Positions 15,564 through 26,903 are shown, numbered from the stretch's first letter. The stretch: 64,000 nucleotides of DNA from Mycobacterium sp. ITM-2016-00317 (GCF_002968295.1 NZ_CP134399.1:5642001-5706000); one strand, 5' to 3'. The notes: generated by a model from the letters alone, not told the origin. Translations and numbers: made by a program.

Positions 15564-16424
15564 GTGAGATTCGCGTTCAAAACGTCCCCGCAGAACACCA
15601 CCTGGTCGGACATGCTGACGGTCTGGAAGGCCGCGGACGACATCGATGTCTTCGAGTCCGGCTGGACCTTCGACCACTTCTATCCGATCTTCTCGGACTC
15701 GGCCGGGCCGTGTCTGGAAGGCTGGGTCACCCTGACCGCCCTCGCCCAGGCGACCACCCGGCTGCGGGTCGGCGTCCTGGTCACCGGCATCCACTATCGG
15801 CACCCCGCCGTGCTGGCCAACATGGCCTCCGCGCTCGACATCGTGTCCGGCGGACGCCTCGAGCTCGGCATCGGCGCCGGCTGGAACGAGGAGGAATCCG
15901 GCGCGTACGGCATCGAGCTCGGCTCGATCAAGGAGCGCTTCGACCGCTTCGAGGAAGCCTGCGAGGTGCTGCAGAGCCTGCTCTCGCAGGAGTCCACCAC
16001 GTTCGACGGCAAGTTCTATCAACTCAAGGACGCGCGTAACGAGCCGAAGGGCCCGCAGCAGCCCCATCCACCGATCTGCATCGGCGGCAGTGGGGAGAAG
16101 CGGACCCTGCGGATCACCGCGAAGTACGCCGACCACTGGAACTTCGTCGGCGGCCCACCGGAGGAGTTCGCGCGTAAGCGCGACGTGCTCGCGTCGCACT
16201 GCGCCGACATCGGCCGCGACCCGGCCGAGATCGCGCTGTCGGCGCACGTGCGCCTCGGAGCCGACCGCGACTATGACAAGGTGATCGCCGAGGCTGCCGC
16301 GCTGGGCAGCGAAGGCCTGGACCTCGCGATCATCTACCTACCGCCGCCCTACGATGCTGCGGTGTTGGAGCCGCTGGCCGACAAGATCCGGGCGTCCGGG
16401 CTGCTCGGCAGCAAAGTCGGCTGA
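15564..16424 (+). CDS. LLM-class F420-dependent oxidoreductase (TIGR03560-like)
   Basis: The 286-residue protein is a luciferase-like TIM barrel: MRFAFKTSPQNTTWSDML at the N-terminus, TRLRVGVLVTGIHYRHPAVL (the motif of barrel strand 3 and the following helix), and SGGRLELGIGAGWNEEE, typical of F420-using members of this superfamily, followed by PPICIGGSGEKRTLR. F420H2-dependent enzymes of this class reduce or oxidise diverse small molecules. GTG at 15564 gives the right N-terminus for the family. No substrate can be assigned from the neighbours, which are an unrelated isomerase-like gene and an 865-bp gene-poor gap. Confidence 0.82.
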   Translation: MRFAFKTSPQNTTWSDMLTVWKAADDIDVFESGWTFDHFYPIFSDSAGPCLEGWVTLTALAQATTRLRVGVLVTGIHYRHPAVLANMASALDIVSGGRLELGIGAGWNEEESGAYGIELGSIKERFDRFEEACEVLQSLLSQESTTFDGKFYQLKDARNEPKGPQQPHPPICIGGSGEKRTLRITAKYADHWNFVGGPPEEFARKRDVLASHCADIGRDPAEIALSAHVRLGADRDYDKVIAEAAALGSEGLDLAIIYLPPPYDAAVLEPLADKIRASGLLGSKVG

Positions 16425-16500
16425 CAGTCACGGACTGATTACGGCAAGCAAACAACCAAAGAGGGCCCTCCCGTGCGGCACGGCCGCCCGGCGGGGTTCG

Positions 16501-16641
16501 CTATACGCCGTAGCGCGACATCTCGGCGGCGGTGATGAGGCGCTCCGCCTTGGCGGGGAACTCGCGACTCTTGACAGGGTGGCGGAACAATGTCCAGGCG
16601 ATTCGACCCACCCGGGTACGGGTAATCGGGTTTTGGTACAT
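16501..16641 (-). CDS. Small basic 46-residue protein
   Basis: An ATG at 16641 (minus strand) preceded by a GGAGT ribosome site 8 nt upstream opens 46 codons to a TAG at 16501. The product starts MYQNPITRTRVGRIAWTLFR, continues with HPVKSREFPAKAERLITAAE and ends MSRYGV. It is basic, amphipathic and of plausible protein composition rather than the Arg/Pro/Ala-rich character of random GC-rich frames, and the ribosome site is good. No family recognised. It stands alone in an otherwise gene-poor gap. Confidence 0.5.
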   Translation of the reverse strand: MYQNPITRTRVGRIAWTLFRHPVKSREFPAKAERLITAAEMSRYGV

Positions 16642-17249
16642 GGCGATTACTCCTGCGGTGTGCACTTGCTGAACCGGGAAGCCACGTTACCCCAGCCCCC
16701 TTACCGAGTCATTAGATACCTGACCGTCGGCAAACTGCTGGAGGCACGCCGACCAAAGATCGGATGTTTCTGGTGTGACTGAAGTGGCTGAAGTGGCGTC
16801 GCTTCACCATTCTGAGATGGCTCGTCCACCGAATCTGCACCCCAGATACCCGGATGACGATTTGGTGACAATCCCACCGGAAAGCCGGTGCCGAGCTACC
16901 GCGGCACCGGTTCTGTTCACGGCCGTCGAACCAGGTCGAGCGGCTAGATGCGGCCTCAATACTTGGGCCAGCACGCCTAGGCCGATAACGAGAGTCGCCC
17001 TCAGCCGCTGAATTTGCCGGGGGCGACGCATCGGACGAGATTTCACCGCACCCTTCCAGCACGTGGCGCGGGCTGAATCCAGAGCCCGTCAGCGCCGCAG
17101 CCGATTTCGAACCGCCGACCAACCGGGCCGGAACGCGCCACCCCGTACTGCCACGTTCGGCGAGTCGGCGGCTACGCAAGCCTTCGTCGCCATTTCCGTC
17201 CGGGTTCGCGTGGCCCAGCCCGGATTCGACTGCTACCTTACGTACCGGC
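16642..17249. other. Gene-poor intergenic region
   Basis: About 600 bp with no convincing coding frame on either strand; the frames present have composition typical of chance. It contains a short direct repeat (TGAAGTGGC twice at about 16780-16798) and a tRNA-sized structure closed by an 8-bp stem at 17063-17141 (listed separately). It forms the left edge of the SDR/TetR cassette and could be a recombination boundary. Confidence 0.4.
17063..17141. other. 79-nt stem-closed structure, tRNA-sized but not a recognisable tRNA
   Basis: GTGGCGCG at 17063-17070 pairs perfectly with CGCGCCAC at 17134-17141. Read on the minus strand there is a D-arm-like element (CCGG...GGTTGGT...CGG) and, near the 3' end, a 5-bp hairpin GGGCT/AGCCC. 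However, the anticodon stem is poor and the loop of the last hairpin (CTGGATTC) lacks the TTCRANY pattern. It may be a decayed tRNA, another structured RNA or coincidence. Confidence 0.2.
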
Positions 17250-17269
17250 CGTTACGATAACGATCATTA
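17250..17269. promoter_or_regulatory. Candidate TetR operator upstream of the SDR genes
   Basis: CGTTA-cga-TAACG (17250-17262) is a perfect inverted repeat, overlapping TAACGATCATTA (17258-17269). The latter matches, with one half-site change and a different centre, the palindrome TAATGGTCATTA in front of the TetR gene of the same cassette. It sits 20 nt upstream of the first SDR start, where a bound repressor would block transcription. Confidence 0.5.
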
Positions 17270-17289
17270 CACAAACTGAAAGGGTGCTG

Positions 17290-18045
17290 ATGACGCAACC
17301 GTTGAAGGGCAAGGTCGCTCTCGTCACCGGCGGGTCTCGAGGCCTGGGAGCCGCTACTGCGATGGCATTGGCCGACCAGGGCGCTGACATCGCGATCAGC
17401 TACGTCGCGTCGGCGGGCAAGGCGCAGGCAGTCGTCGGTGACGTCGAGACCGCGGGTGTGCGCGCCATCGCGATCAAGAGCGACCAAGCGGACTCGTCGG
17501 CTGCCGCATCCTTGATCGACGCCGTGGTGTCCCACTTCGGCAAGCTGGACATCCTGGTGAACAACGCGGCGATCACCGTCCAGGGACAACTCGTCGATGA
17601 TCCCGACTTGAACACCGACGCGCTGGACCACCAGTGGCAGACCAACGTCCTCGGTGTCATCGCGACAACCCGCGCCGCGGCGCGCAGACTCACCGACGGT
17701 GGCCGCATCATCTTCATCGGCTCCGGAATCGCCGGCCGCGTGGCCTTCCCCGGTGTCGCGGACTACGCCGGCACCAAGGCCGCCATCGCCGGCTACGCAA
17801 AAGGCGTCGCCCGTGATCTCGGCCCGCGCAACATCACCGTCAACGTCATACAGCCCGGCATCATGCCGACCGACATGGCAGCAGATGCCGCCCACAACGT
17901 CCCCGACACGATCATGGACTTCCATGCGATCCGCCGCATCGCAACGCTCGACGAGGTGGCTGCCAACGTCTGCTTCCTCGCCGGCCCGAACGCCGACTAC
18001 ATCACCGGCAGCGTGCTCGACATCGCCGGCGGGTTCCAGATCTGA
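17290..18045 (+). CDS. Classical short-chain dehydrogenase/reductase
   Basis: The 251-residue protein has the complete classical SDR set: TGGSRGLG cofactor motif at residues 14-21, NNA (about 95-97), and the catalytic Ser (FIGSGIAG) with YAGTK (Tyr/Lys, about residues 157-161), closing with DIAGGFQI. The Arg in the TGGSRG loop suggests NADPH use. An AAAGG ribosome site precedes the ATG at 17290. It is followed after 56 nt by another SDR and then a TetR regulator, forming a small catabolic or detoxification cassette with a shared operator. The substrate cannot be deduced. Confidence 0.87.
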   Translation: MTQPLKGKVALVTGGSRGLGAATAMALADQGADIAISYVASAGKAQAVVGDVETAGVRAIAIKSDQADSSAAASLIDAVVSHFGKLDILVNNAAITVQGQLVDDPDLNTDALDHQWQTNVLGVIATTRAAARRLTDGGRIIFIGSGIAGRVAFPGVADYAGTKAAIAGYAKGVARDLGPRNITVNVIQPGIMPTDMAADAAHNVPDTIMDFHAIRRIATLDEVAANVCFLAGPNADYITGSVLDIAGGFQI

Positions 18046-18101
18046 GAACCGCGCCCTCGTGGCACGAATCCATTACTCCTGCAAATGAATCAAGGAAAGC
18101 T

Positions 18102-19070
18102 ATGACAAACGAGTTCAACGCGACCTCGACCGCCGACGAAGTACTCTCCGGCATCGACCTCGCCGGGAAGCGGTTCCTCGTCACCGGCGTATCGTCGGGC
18201 ATCGGCCTGGAGACCGCCCGCGCGCTGGCCTCCCGGGGCGCCGAGGTCGTCGGCACAGCAAGGGATCTCGCCAAGGCCGAGTCCGCGACAGCATCGGTGC
18301 GGGAGGCGGTCGCCGGCCGAGGCGGCGGCCTGCACCTGATCGCACTCGACCTCGCGTCGCTGCGCAGCGTCCATGCCTGCGCGGATCAGTTGCTGACCGA
18401 TGGGCGGACGTTCGATGCCATGATCGCCAATGCCGGCGTCATGGCGGCACCGTTCGGCAGGACCGTCGACGGTTTCGAAGTCCAGTTCGGGACGAACCAC
18501 CTCGGCCATTTCGCACTGATCAACCGGATCGAACCCCTACTCGCCGACGGCGGGCGCCTCGTGGTGTTGTCCTCCCAGGCGCACCGCGTGGCCGACATCG
18601 ATCTCGACGATCCGAATTTCACAGCTCAGGAATACGACCCGATGATCGCTTACGGCCGATCGAAGACGGCCAACGCCCTCTTCGCGGTCGAATTCGACAG
18701 CCGGCACCGCCACCGCGGCATCCGCGCCGCCTCCGTGATGCCGGGAAACAGTTTCACCGATCTCCCCCGCCATTTCGCACCGGAGGCCTTGCAGAGCCTT
18801 CTGGCCAACAGCGCCAAGGCCCGCGAGGAGGCAGCCCTGCCGGCCGCCCAGCTCAAGGAGATCCCGCAGGCGGCAGCGACATCGGTCTGGGCCGCCGTCG
18901 TCGCCGACAAAGACGCGATCGGCGGGCGCTACCTGGAACACTGCGCCGTCGCGCCGATCGTCGACACCCCCAATCCGGCCGTCGACGGGGTGATGTCCTA
19001 CGCGCTCGACGCCGATCGAGCCAAGCAGCTGTGGATTGCCAGTGAGGAGATGCTCGCCGCGACCACCTGA
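18102..19070 (+). CDS. SDR-family oxidoreductase (retinol dehydrogenase/WW-domain oxidoreductase-like)
   Basis: The 322-residue protein is an atypically long SDR of the retinol dehydrogenase/protochlorophyllide reductase-like group. It has VTGVSSGIGLETARAL (about residues 27-42), NAGVM (about 107-111), FGTNHLGHFAL and the catalytic YGRSK (about 184-188), with a serine in VVLSSQAHR. It diverges strongly from the upstream SDR, so the two are not a recent duplication. The AAGGAAAG ribosome site lies before the ATG at 18102. Same strand as SDR 1, 56 nt apart, and probably co-transcribed from the operator-bearing promoter at 17250. Confidence 0.82.
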   Translation: MTNEFNATSTADEVLSGIDLAGKRFLVTGVSSGIGLETARALASRGAEVVGTARDLAKAESATASVREAVAGRGGGLHLIALDLASLRSVHACADQLLTDGRTFDAMIANAGVMAAPFGRTVDGFEVQFGTNHLGHFALINRIEPLLADGGRLVVLSSQAHRVADIDLDDPNFTAQEYDPMIAYGRSKTANALFAVEFDSRHRHRGIRAASVMPGNSFTDLPRHFAPEALQSLLANSAKAREEAALPAAQLKEIPQAAATSVWAAVVADKDAIGGRYLEHCAVAPIVDTPNPAVDGVMSYALDADRAKQLWIASEEMLAATT

Positions 19071-19126
19071 CGATCCCGCGGCATTCCAGCGTCCGAATTC
19101 CGCACGCGAAGGCTGATAAAGTTCAG

Positions 19127-19138
19127 TAATGGTCATTA
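19127..19138. promoter_or_regulatory. Candidate autoregulatory TetR operator
   Basis: TAATG-GT-CATTA is a 12-bp palindrome just upstream of the TetR coding region. It is the counterpart of TAACG-AT-CATTA in front of the SDR genes. Its position right before the start fits autorepression. Confidence 0.5.
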
Positions 19139-19160
19139 TGGAAATGTGGCGGCCACGCTG

Positions 19161-19745
19161 ATGGGACGCCATCGCGAATTCGACGTGGACGAGGCACTGG
19201 ACGCCGCGCTGCGGGTGTTCTGGAGCAAAGGGTACGAGGGCGCGTCGTATACCGACCTGACCAAGGCGACTGGTGTGGAACGGCCCGCCCTCTACTCGGC
19301 TTTCGGCAACAAGGAAGCGCTGTTCCGGCAGGCGTTGGCGAGGTATTACGAGCAGTACCTGGATTACATCCCGCAGGCGTTACAACTACCGACGGCGCGA
19401 GAAGTCGCCGAACACATCCTGTTCAACGCAATCGACCTCAACACGAGGTATCCCGAAAACCCGGGATGTCTCGGCATTCAGGGCGTCCTGGCCGGATCGG
19501 ATGACGCGGAGCCCGTACGCCAAGCGTTGATCGAGGCTCGCGCCGACGGCGAAGAGAAACTCCGGCAGCGATTCGAGCGAGCCAAGGCCGAGGGCGATCT
19601 GCCGCACACCGCCGACCCCGAGGCCCTCGCCGCCTTCATCATGGCCGTCCTGCACGGCATGGCGGTGCAGGCCAAGGCCGGCTTCAGCCAAGAGAAGTTG
19701 CAGGTCGTCGCCGCGCACGCACTGTCGACCTGGCCCACCGAGTGA
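19161..19745 (+). CDS. TetR-family regulator of the SDR cassette
   Basis: The 194-residue regulator has an N-terminal TetR helix-turn-helix: FDVDEALDAALRVFWSKGYE, then YTDLTKATGVERPALYSAFG with NKEALFRQAL (about residues 30-57). The C-terminal domain is of the TetR_C type with a conserved NPGCLGIQGVLAGS segment, typical of the AcrR/YxaF-like group with two cysteine/glycine-rich loops. An in-frame GTG at 19146 is an alternative start, but ATG at 19161 gives the usual MGRHREFD-type N-terminus. The matching palindromes at 19127 and 17258 suggest it represses both itself and the two SDR genes. Confidence 0.82.
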   Translation: MGRHREFDVDEALDAALRVFWSKGYEGASYTDLTKATGVERPALYSAFGNKEALFRQALARYYEQYLDYIPQALQLPTAREVAEHILFNAIDLNTRYPENPGCLGIQGVLAGSDDAEPVRQALIEARADGEEKLRQRFERAKAEGDLPHTADPEALAAFIMAVLHGMAVQAKAGFSQEKLQVVAAHALSTWPTE

Positions 19746-19825
19746 GTCCACTTTTTCCACAGCACAACCGGCGGCGGGACCGGCGTCCGCGGCGGCACCC
19801 CTGATTCGTCACACGAAAGGCCACC

Positions 19826-20218
19826 ATGTCCGACACCGACCTGCGCGACTTCTACCGGCGCTATGTCGCAGCGGCCAACACCCGCGACTTCGACCGCATG
19901 GACGAGTTCATCGGGGATGAGCCCGCCTACTACGGCGAGGTGCGCACCCGCGAAGCCACCGTCGAGTCCCTCAAGGCCATCATCGACGCGGTACCCGACT
20001 TCCACTGGGAGGTCACGGATCTACTCATCATGGGCAACCGACTGGCAGCACGACTGATCAATACCGGCACCCCGGTGAAGGAGTGGCTGGGTGTGACGCC
20101 CACCGGCCGCTCCTTCGAGATCACCGAATACGCCGTCTACGAAATTCAGGACGGCCGTTTCGCATACATGTCGAACGTGCATGACGTGGAGGAACTCGAG
20201 CGTCAGCTGGCCGCCTGA
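19826..20218 (+). CDS. SnoaL-like/NTF2-fold ester cyclase family protein
   Basis: The 130-residue protein has the NTF2-like fold pattern of SnoaL-type polyketide cyclases and related enzymes: LRDFYRRYVAAANTRDFDRM, then AIIDAVPDFHWEVTDLLIMG, GVTPTGRSFEITEYAVYEI, and a final RFAYMSNVHDVEEL. Conserved His/Asp positions needed for ester cyclases are only partly visible, so catalytic activity is uncertain. ATG with GAAAGG upstream at 19815-19820. It lies 80 nt after the TetR gene and converges with gltD. It probably belongs to the SDR cassette. Confidence 0.75.
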   Translation: MSDTDLRDFYRRYVAAANTRDFDRMDEFIGDEPAYYGEVRTREATVESLKAIIDAVPDFHWEVTDLLIMGNRLAARLINTGTPVKEWLGVTPTGRSFEITEYAVYEIQDGRFAYMSNVHDVEELERQLAA

Positions 20219-20246
20219 CGGCCCGCTTGAGGCCCCCGCGGCAGGG

Positions 20247-21705
<1,459 letters not shown>

Positions 21706-21713
<8 letters not shown>

Positions 21714-24700
21714 TTGCGGCCGCCATGATCGCCTCGGCAATACCGTCCATGTCCGCTCCAGCCTCTTCCGCGTCCGCGATGGCCTGCAGCACGCGCTTGT
21801 AGTCGCGCGGCATGACCTTCCTGAACTTGCCCAACTCGTTCTGCCAATCGGCCAGGATCCGCTGTCCCACTGCCGAATCGGTGGCGTCGACGTGCGCCTG
21901 GACCAACTCGTGGACGAAGGTGGAGTCCTCGGACTCCAGACTGCCCATGTCCTCCAGCGCCACCATCTCGGCGTTGAGGTTGTCCTCCAGCACGCCGTTC
22001 GGGTCGTAGACGTAGGCGATACCGCCCGACATACCGGCCGCGAAGTTGCGGCCGGTGGGGCCGAGGATCACCACCCGGCCACCGGTCATGTACTCGCAGC
22101 CGTGGTCGCCGACGCCCTCGACGACCGCGTGGGCCCCGGAGTTACGGACCGCGAAGCGCTCCCCCACCTGGCCGCGCAGGAACAGCTCACCGCTGGTGGC
22201 GCCGAACAGCAGCACGTTGCCCGCGATGATGTTGTCCTCGGCCGGATAGTCCGCGGGCGCGCCGTCGGACGGCCGCACCACGATCCGGCCACCGGACAGT
22301 CCCTTGCCGACGTAGTCGTTGGCGTCACCGTAGACCCGCAGCGTGATGCCCTTGGGGACGAACGCGCCGAAGCTGTTGCCCGCCGAACCCTCGAAGGTGA
22401 TGTCGATCGTCCCGTCCGGAAGTCCCTGTCCGCCATAGGCCTTGGTGACCTCATGGCCGAGCATGGTGCCGACGGTGCGGTTGACGTTGGCGATGGTGGT
22501 GGCGAACCTGACCGGCGTGCCGCGGTCCAGGGCCTCGCGGCACTGCACGATCAGCTGCTGGTCGAGCGCCTTGTCCAGGCCGTGGTCCTGCCGCGAGCTG
22601 CAGTACAGGTCCTGGTTCATGAACGCCGACTCGGGCTCGTGCAGCACGGGCGACAGGTCCAGCTTGTGGGCCTTCCAGTGCTTGGCCGCCTGCGTGGTGT
22701 CCAGCGCCCCGACCTGACCGACCATCTCGTTGACGGTGCGGAAACCCAACTGGGCCATCAACTCCCGGACCTCCTCGGCGATGAAGAGGAAGAAGTTCTC
22801 GATGAACTCGGGCTTACCGTTGAAGCGCTGACGCAGCAGCGGGTTCTGTGTGGCGACGCCCACCGGGCAGGTGTCGAGGTGGCAGACCCGCATCATCACG
22901 CAGCCGGCCACCACCAGCGGCGCCGTCGCGAAACCGAACTCCTCGGCGCCCAGCAGCGCGGCGACCACGACGTCGCGGCCGGTCTTGAGCTGACCGTCGA
23001 CCTGCACGACGATGCGGTCACGAAGACCGTTGAGCAGCAACGTCTGCTGGGTTTCGGCCAGGCCGAGCTCCCAGGGCGCGCCCGCGTGCTTCATCGACGT
23101 CAGCGGGGTCGCCCCGGTGCCGCCGTCGTGCCCGGAGATCAGCACCACGTCGGCGTGCGCTTTGGACACACCGGCCGCGACCGTGCCGACGCCGTTCTCC
23201 GACACCAGCTTCACGTGCACCCGGGCCTGCGGGTTGGCGTTCTTCAGGTCGTGGATCAGCTGTGCGAGATCTTCGATGGAGTAGATGTCGTGGTGCGGCG
23301 GGGGCGAGATCAGGCCGACGCCCGGCGTCGAGTGCCGCACCTCGGCCACCCACGGGTAGACCTTGTGCCCGGGCAGCTGTCCGCCCTCACCGGGCTTGGC
23401 GCCCTGGGCCATCTTGATCTGGATGTCGGTGCAGTTGGACAGGTAGTGGCTGGTCACCCCGAACCGTCCGGACGCCACCTGCTTGATCGCGCTGCGCCGC
23501 CAGTCGCCGTTCTCGGCGCGGTCGAAGCGGTCGACGGACTCGCCGCCCTCGCCGGAGTTCGACCGTCCGCCGAGACGGTTCATCGCGATCGCGAGGGTCT
23601 CATGGGCTTCGGCGGAGATCGAGCCGTAGCTCATCGCGCCGGTGGAGAACCGCTTGACGATCTCGCTCGCCGGTTCGACCTCCTCCAGCGGCACCGGCGG
23701 CCGGTCGCCCGCGCGGAACTTGAGCAGCCCGCGCAGCGACGCCATCCGTTCGCTCTGGTCGTCGACGAGCTTGGTGTACTCCTTGAAGATCGAGTACTGC
23801 CCCGTGCGGGTCGAGTGCTGCAGCTTGAACACGGTGTCGGGGTTGAAGAGGTGGTACTCCCCTTCGCGGCGCCACTGGTACTCACCGCCGACCTCGAGCT
23901 CGCGGTGGGCCCATTCGTCGGGCCGGTCCAGGTAGGCCAGCGCGTGCCGGGCGGCGACGTCGTCGGCGATGTCGTCGAGGTCGATGCCGCCGACCGGACA
24001 GGACAGTCCGGTGAAGTAGTCGTCGAGCACCTTCTGGCTGATCCCGATGGCCTGGAACAGCTGCGCGCCGGTGTAGGACGCCAGCGTCGAGATGCCCATC
24101 TTGGACATCACCTTCAGCACGCCCTTGCCCGCGGCCTTGACGTAGTTGGCCTTGGCCTGGTCGCTGCTGATGTCGGTGATGACACCCCGGTCGACCATGT
24201 CCTCGATCGATTCGAAGGCCATGTAGGGGTTGATCGCGGCGGCGCCGAAGCCGCACAGGGCGGCCATGTGGTGCACCTCGCGGGCGTCGCCGGCCTCGAC
24301 GACGAGCCCGACCTGGGTGCGGGTGCGTTCGCGGACCAGGTGGTGGTGCACGGCCGAGACCGACAGCAGCGACGGGATCGGCGCCAGCTGTTCGTTGGAC
24401 TCGCGGTCGGACAGCACGATGATGCGCGCGCCGTCGCGGATCGCGGCCGACACCTTGGCCCGGACGTTGTCGAGGGCTTCCTTGAGGCCCTGCCCACCGC
24501 GGTTGACCGGGTACAGGCAGCGGATGACCGCGGCGCGCATGCCGTGCTTGTGTCCGCGGATCTCGTGGTCGGGGTCGACACAGATCAGCTTGGACAGCTC
24601 GGCGTTACGCAGGATCGGCTGCGGCAGCACGATCTGGCGGCACGATTCCGGGCCCGGGTTGAGCAGGTCGCCCTCGGGACCCATCGCACCCTGCAGACTG

Positions 24701-26304
24701 GTCACCACCTCTTCGCGGATGGCGTCCAGCGGCGGGTTGGTGACCTGGGCGAACAGCTGCTGGAAGTAGTCGTAGAGCATCCGCGGCCGCTTCGACAGCA
24801 CCGCGATCGGGGTGTCGGTGCCCATGGAACCGAGCGCCTCGGCGCCGGTGCGCGCCATCGGCGCGACGAGCAGATTGAGCTCCTCGTAGGTGTAGCCGAA
24901 GATCTGCTGGCGCAGCACCACGCGGTGATGCGGCATCCGGACGTAGTCGCCCTGCGGCAGCTCGTCGAGCTGGAACAGGCCGGCGTCGAGCCATTCCTGG
25001 TACGGGTGCTCGGCGGCGAGGTCGGCCTTGATCTCCTCGTCGTCGACGATGCGGCCCTGCGCGGTGTCGACCAGGAACATGCGGCCCGGCTGCAGGCGCA
25101 TCTTCTTGACCACGGTGGACGGGTCGAGGTCGAGCACACCCGCCTCGGAGGCCATCACGACCAGGCCGTCGGCGGTGACCCAGATGCGCGACGGGCGCAG
25201 GCCGTTGCGGTCCAGCACGGCGCCGATCACGGTGCCGTCGGTGAAGCAGACCGCGGCCGGGCCGTCCCACGGCTCCATCAGGGAGTCGTGGAACTCGTAG
25301 AACGCCCTGCGGGCGGGGTCCATCGACTCGGCCCGCTCCCAGGCCTCGGGGATCATCATCAGCACGGCGTGCGGCAGGCTGCGTCCGCCCAGGTGCAGCA
25401 GTTCGAGCACCTCGTCGAACCGCGCGGTGTCGGACGCGCCCGGGGTGCAGATGGGGGTGACCTTCTCCAGGTCCTGGCCGCCGAACAGGTCGGTGCGGAT
25501 CAGCGCCTCGCGCGCCCGCATCCAGTTCTCGTTGCCGGTGACGGTGTTGATCTCGCCGTTGTGGGCGACGCGCCGGAACGGGTGGGCCAGCGGCCACGAC
25601 GGGAAGGTGTTGGTCGAGAAGCGCGAGTGCACGATGCCCAGCGCGCTGGTCAGCCGCTCGTCCTGCAGGTCGAGGTAGAAAGCCTTGAGCTGCGGCGTGG
25701 TCAGCATGCCCTTGTAGACGAACGTCTGCCCGGAAAGACTTGGGAAGTAGACGGTTTCCCGGCCCGGCCCGTCCTGGCCGGGGCCCTTGGTTCCGAGTTC
25801 GTGTTCGGCGCGCTTGCGCACCACGAAGGCGCGCCGCTCGAGGTCCATCCCGACGGCGCCACCGACGAACAGCTGTCGGAAGGTCGGCATCGCGTCGCGG
25901 GCCAGCGCTCCGAGCGAGGACTCGTCGGTGGGCACGTCGCGCCACCCGAGCACCTGCAGGCCTTCGGCCTCGGCGATCTTCTCGACCGCGGCGCACGCGG
26001 TGGCGGCATCCTTGGACGACTGAGGCAGGAATGCGATGCCCGTCGCGTAGCTACCGGGTTCGGGCAGCTCGAAGTCGACGACGGCGCGGAAGAACTCGTC
26101 CGGGACCTGCAGCATGATGCCGGCACCGTCGCCGGTGTTGGGCTCGGCGCCCTGCGCCCCGCGGTGCTCGAGGTTCAGCAGCGCGGTGATCGCCTTGTCG
26201 ACGATGTCGCGGCTGCGGCGACCGTGGATGTCGGCCACCATCGCCACGCCACACGCATCGTGTTCGAACGCCGGGTTGTACAGCCCTTGACGACTGGGAG
26301 CCAT
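21706..26304 (-). CDS. gltB: Glutamate synthase large subunit
   Basis: GltB makes two glutamates from glutamine and 2-oxoglutarate. The 1532-residue chain has an N-terminal class II amidotransferase domain ([11 protein letters not shown]; Cys in the usual position after processing-prone residues), the central and FMN-binding synthase domains ([29 protein letters not shown]), the 3Fe-4S cysteines in [15 protein letters not shown], and the C-terminal beta-helix GXGXG domain ([18 protein letters not shown]). ATG at 26304 is preferred over the GTG two codons upstream because GAGGTAGGTGG precedes it. Counterpart of Rv3859c; the long open frame antisense to it is not a gene. Confidence 0.97.
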
Positions 26305-26532
26305 TCCCACCTACCTCTATGTGCACGCTTCTCGGCGGAAAGTTACGGACGGCAACCGTGGACGAGAGCGTTAGCCGGTTATGCGACGGGGGCGCCTTCG
26401 TGCAGCACTGAACGACGGCCCTTTTTCCCATGCGCCACAAGTGTTCAAAACGATATGACAAAAGGCCCCTGAAGTGCCAACTTAGCCCTACCTAACAACG
26501 TTCGCCGGAACCCGCAGGGCGGTCGAGGGCCC

Positions 26533-26553
26533 ATTCACAGATAACAAGTGAAT
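26533..26553. promoter_or_regulatory. ATTCAC-n9-GTGAAT palindrome upstream of gltB
   Basis: A perfect 6-bp inverted repeat with a 9-nt AT-rich centre, 229 bp upstream of gltB and about 380 bp upstream of the thioesterase gene. Symmetry and AT-rich centre fit a dimeric regulator site, but the regulator is unknown and chance occurrence is possible. Confidence 0.3.
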
Positions 26554-26888
26554 AACGTTGCTGCGCTGCCATTTTCGGGGGGAAGGTGGCCGGATCCGCG
26601 CAGTGCGGACTAGGTCACACTACCGCGCCTCGCCTGACGCCCATTTGCTGGGTTCGCAGCGATTAGCCTTCTGTACTGCACTGATGTGCGCTGGCGGCTT
26701 TGCGCGTGCGAATTCCGAATTCTTAGGAAATTTTTGCTTTTGCCCGTACTGGGTGCGCACCGGTCGGCAAACCCGCGATGGCCTCGGCCGCCGGGCGCCC
26801 GCATCCGCGCATGGGCGCCACAGTGGCTGCCCGGCAACGTGTCTCGCATCGACGGTGGTGGCGGCCGCGCGAGTCGGCAGGCATTTGG

Positions 26889-26903
26889 TACCCCCAGGGG
26901 GTA
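26889..26903. promoter_or_regulatory. TACCCCC-A-GGGGGTA palindrome (CsoR/CstR-type operator)
   Basis: A perfect 7-bp inverted repeat with a one-base centre, followed by TATATG, ending 32 nt upstream of the thioesterase ATG. G/C-tract palindromes flanked by TA/AT are the typical sites of CsoR-family (copper- or persulfide-sensing) repressors. No csoR-like gene is seen in the window. Confidence 0.4.

Noticed and set aside
17080..17110. TTCGAACC resembling a tRNA T-loop
   Set aside because: On neither strand can a complete cloverleaf with an anticodon arm and a 3' T-arm be formed.
16395..17179. Several frames of 140-155 codons in the gap before the SDR genes
   Set aside because: Low-complexity composition, no ribosome sites and no family resemblance; only the 46-residue gene at 16501-16641 was kept.
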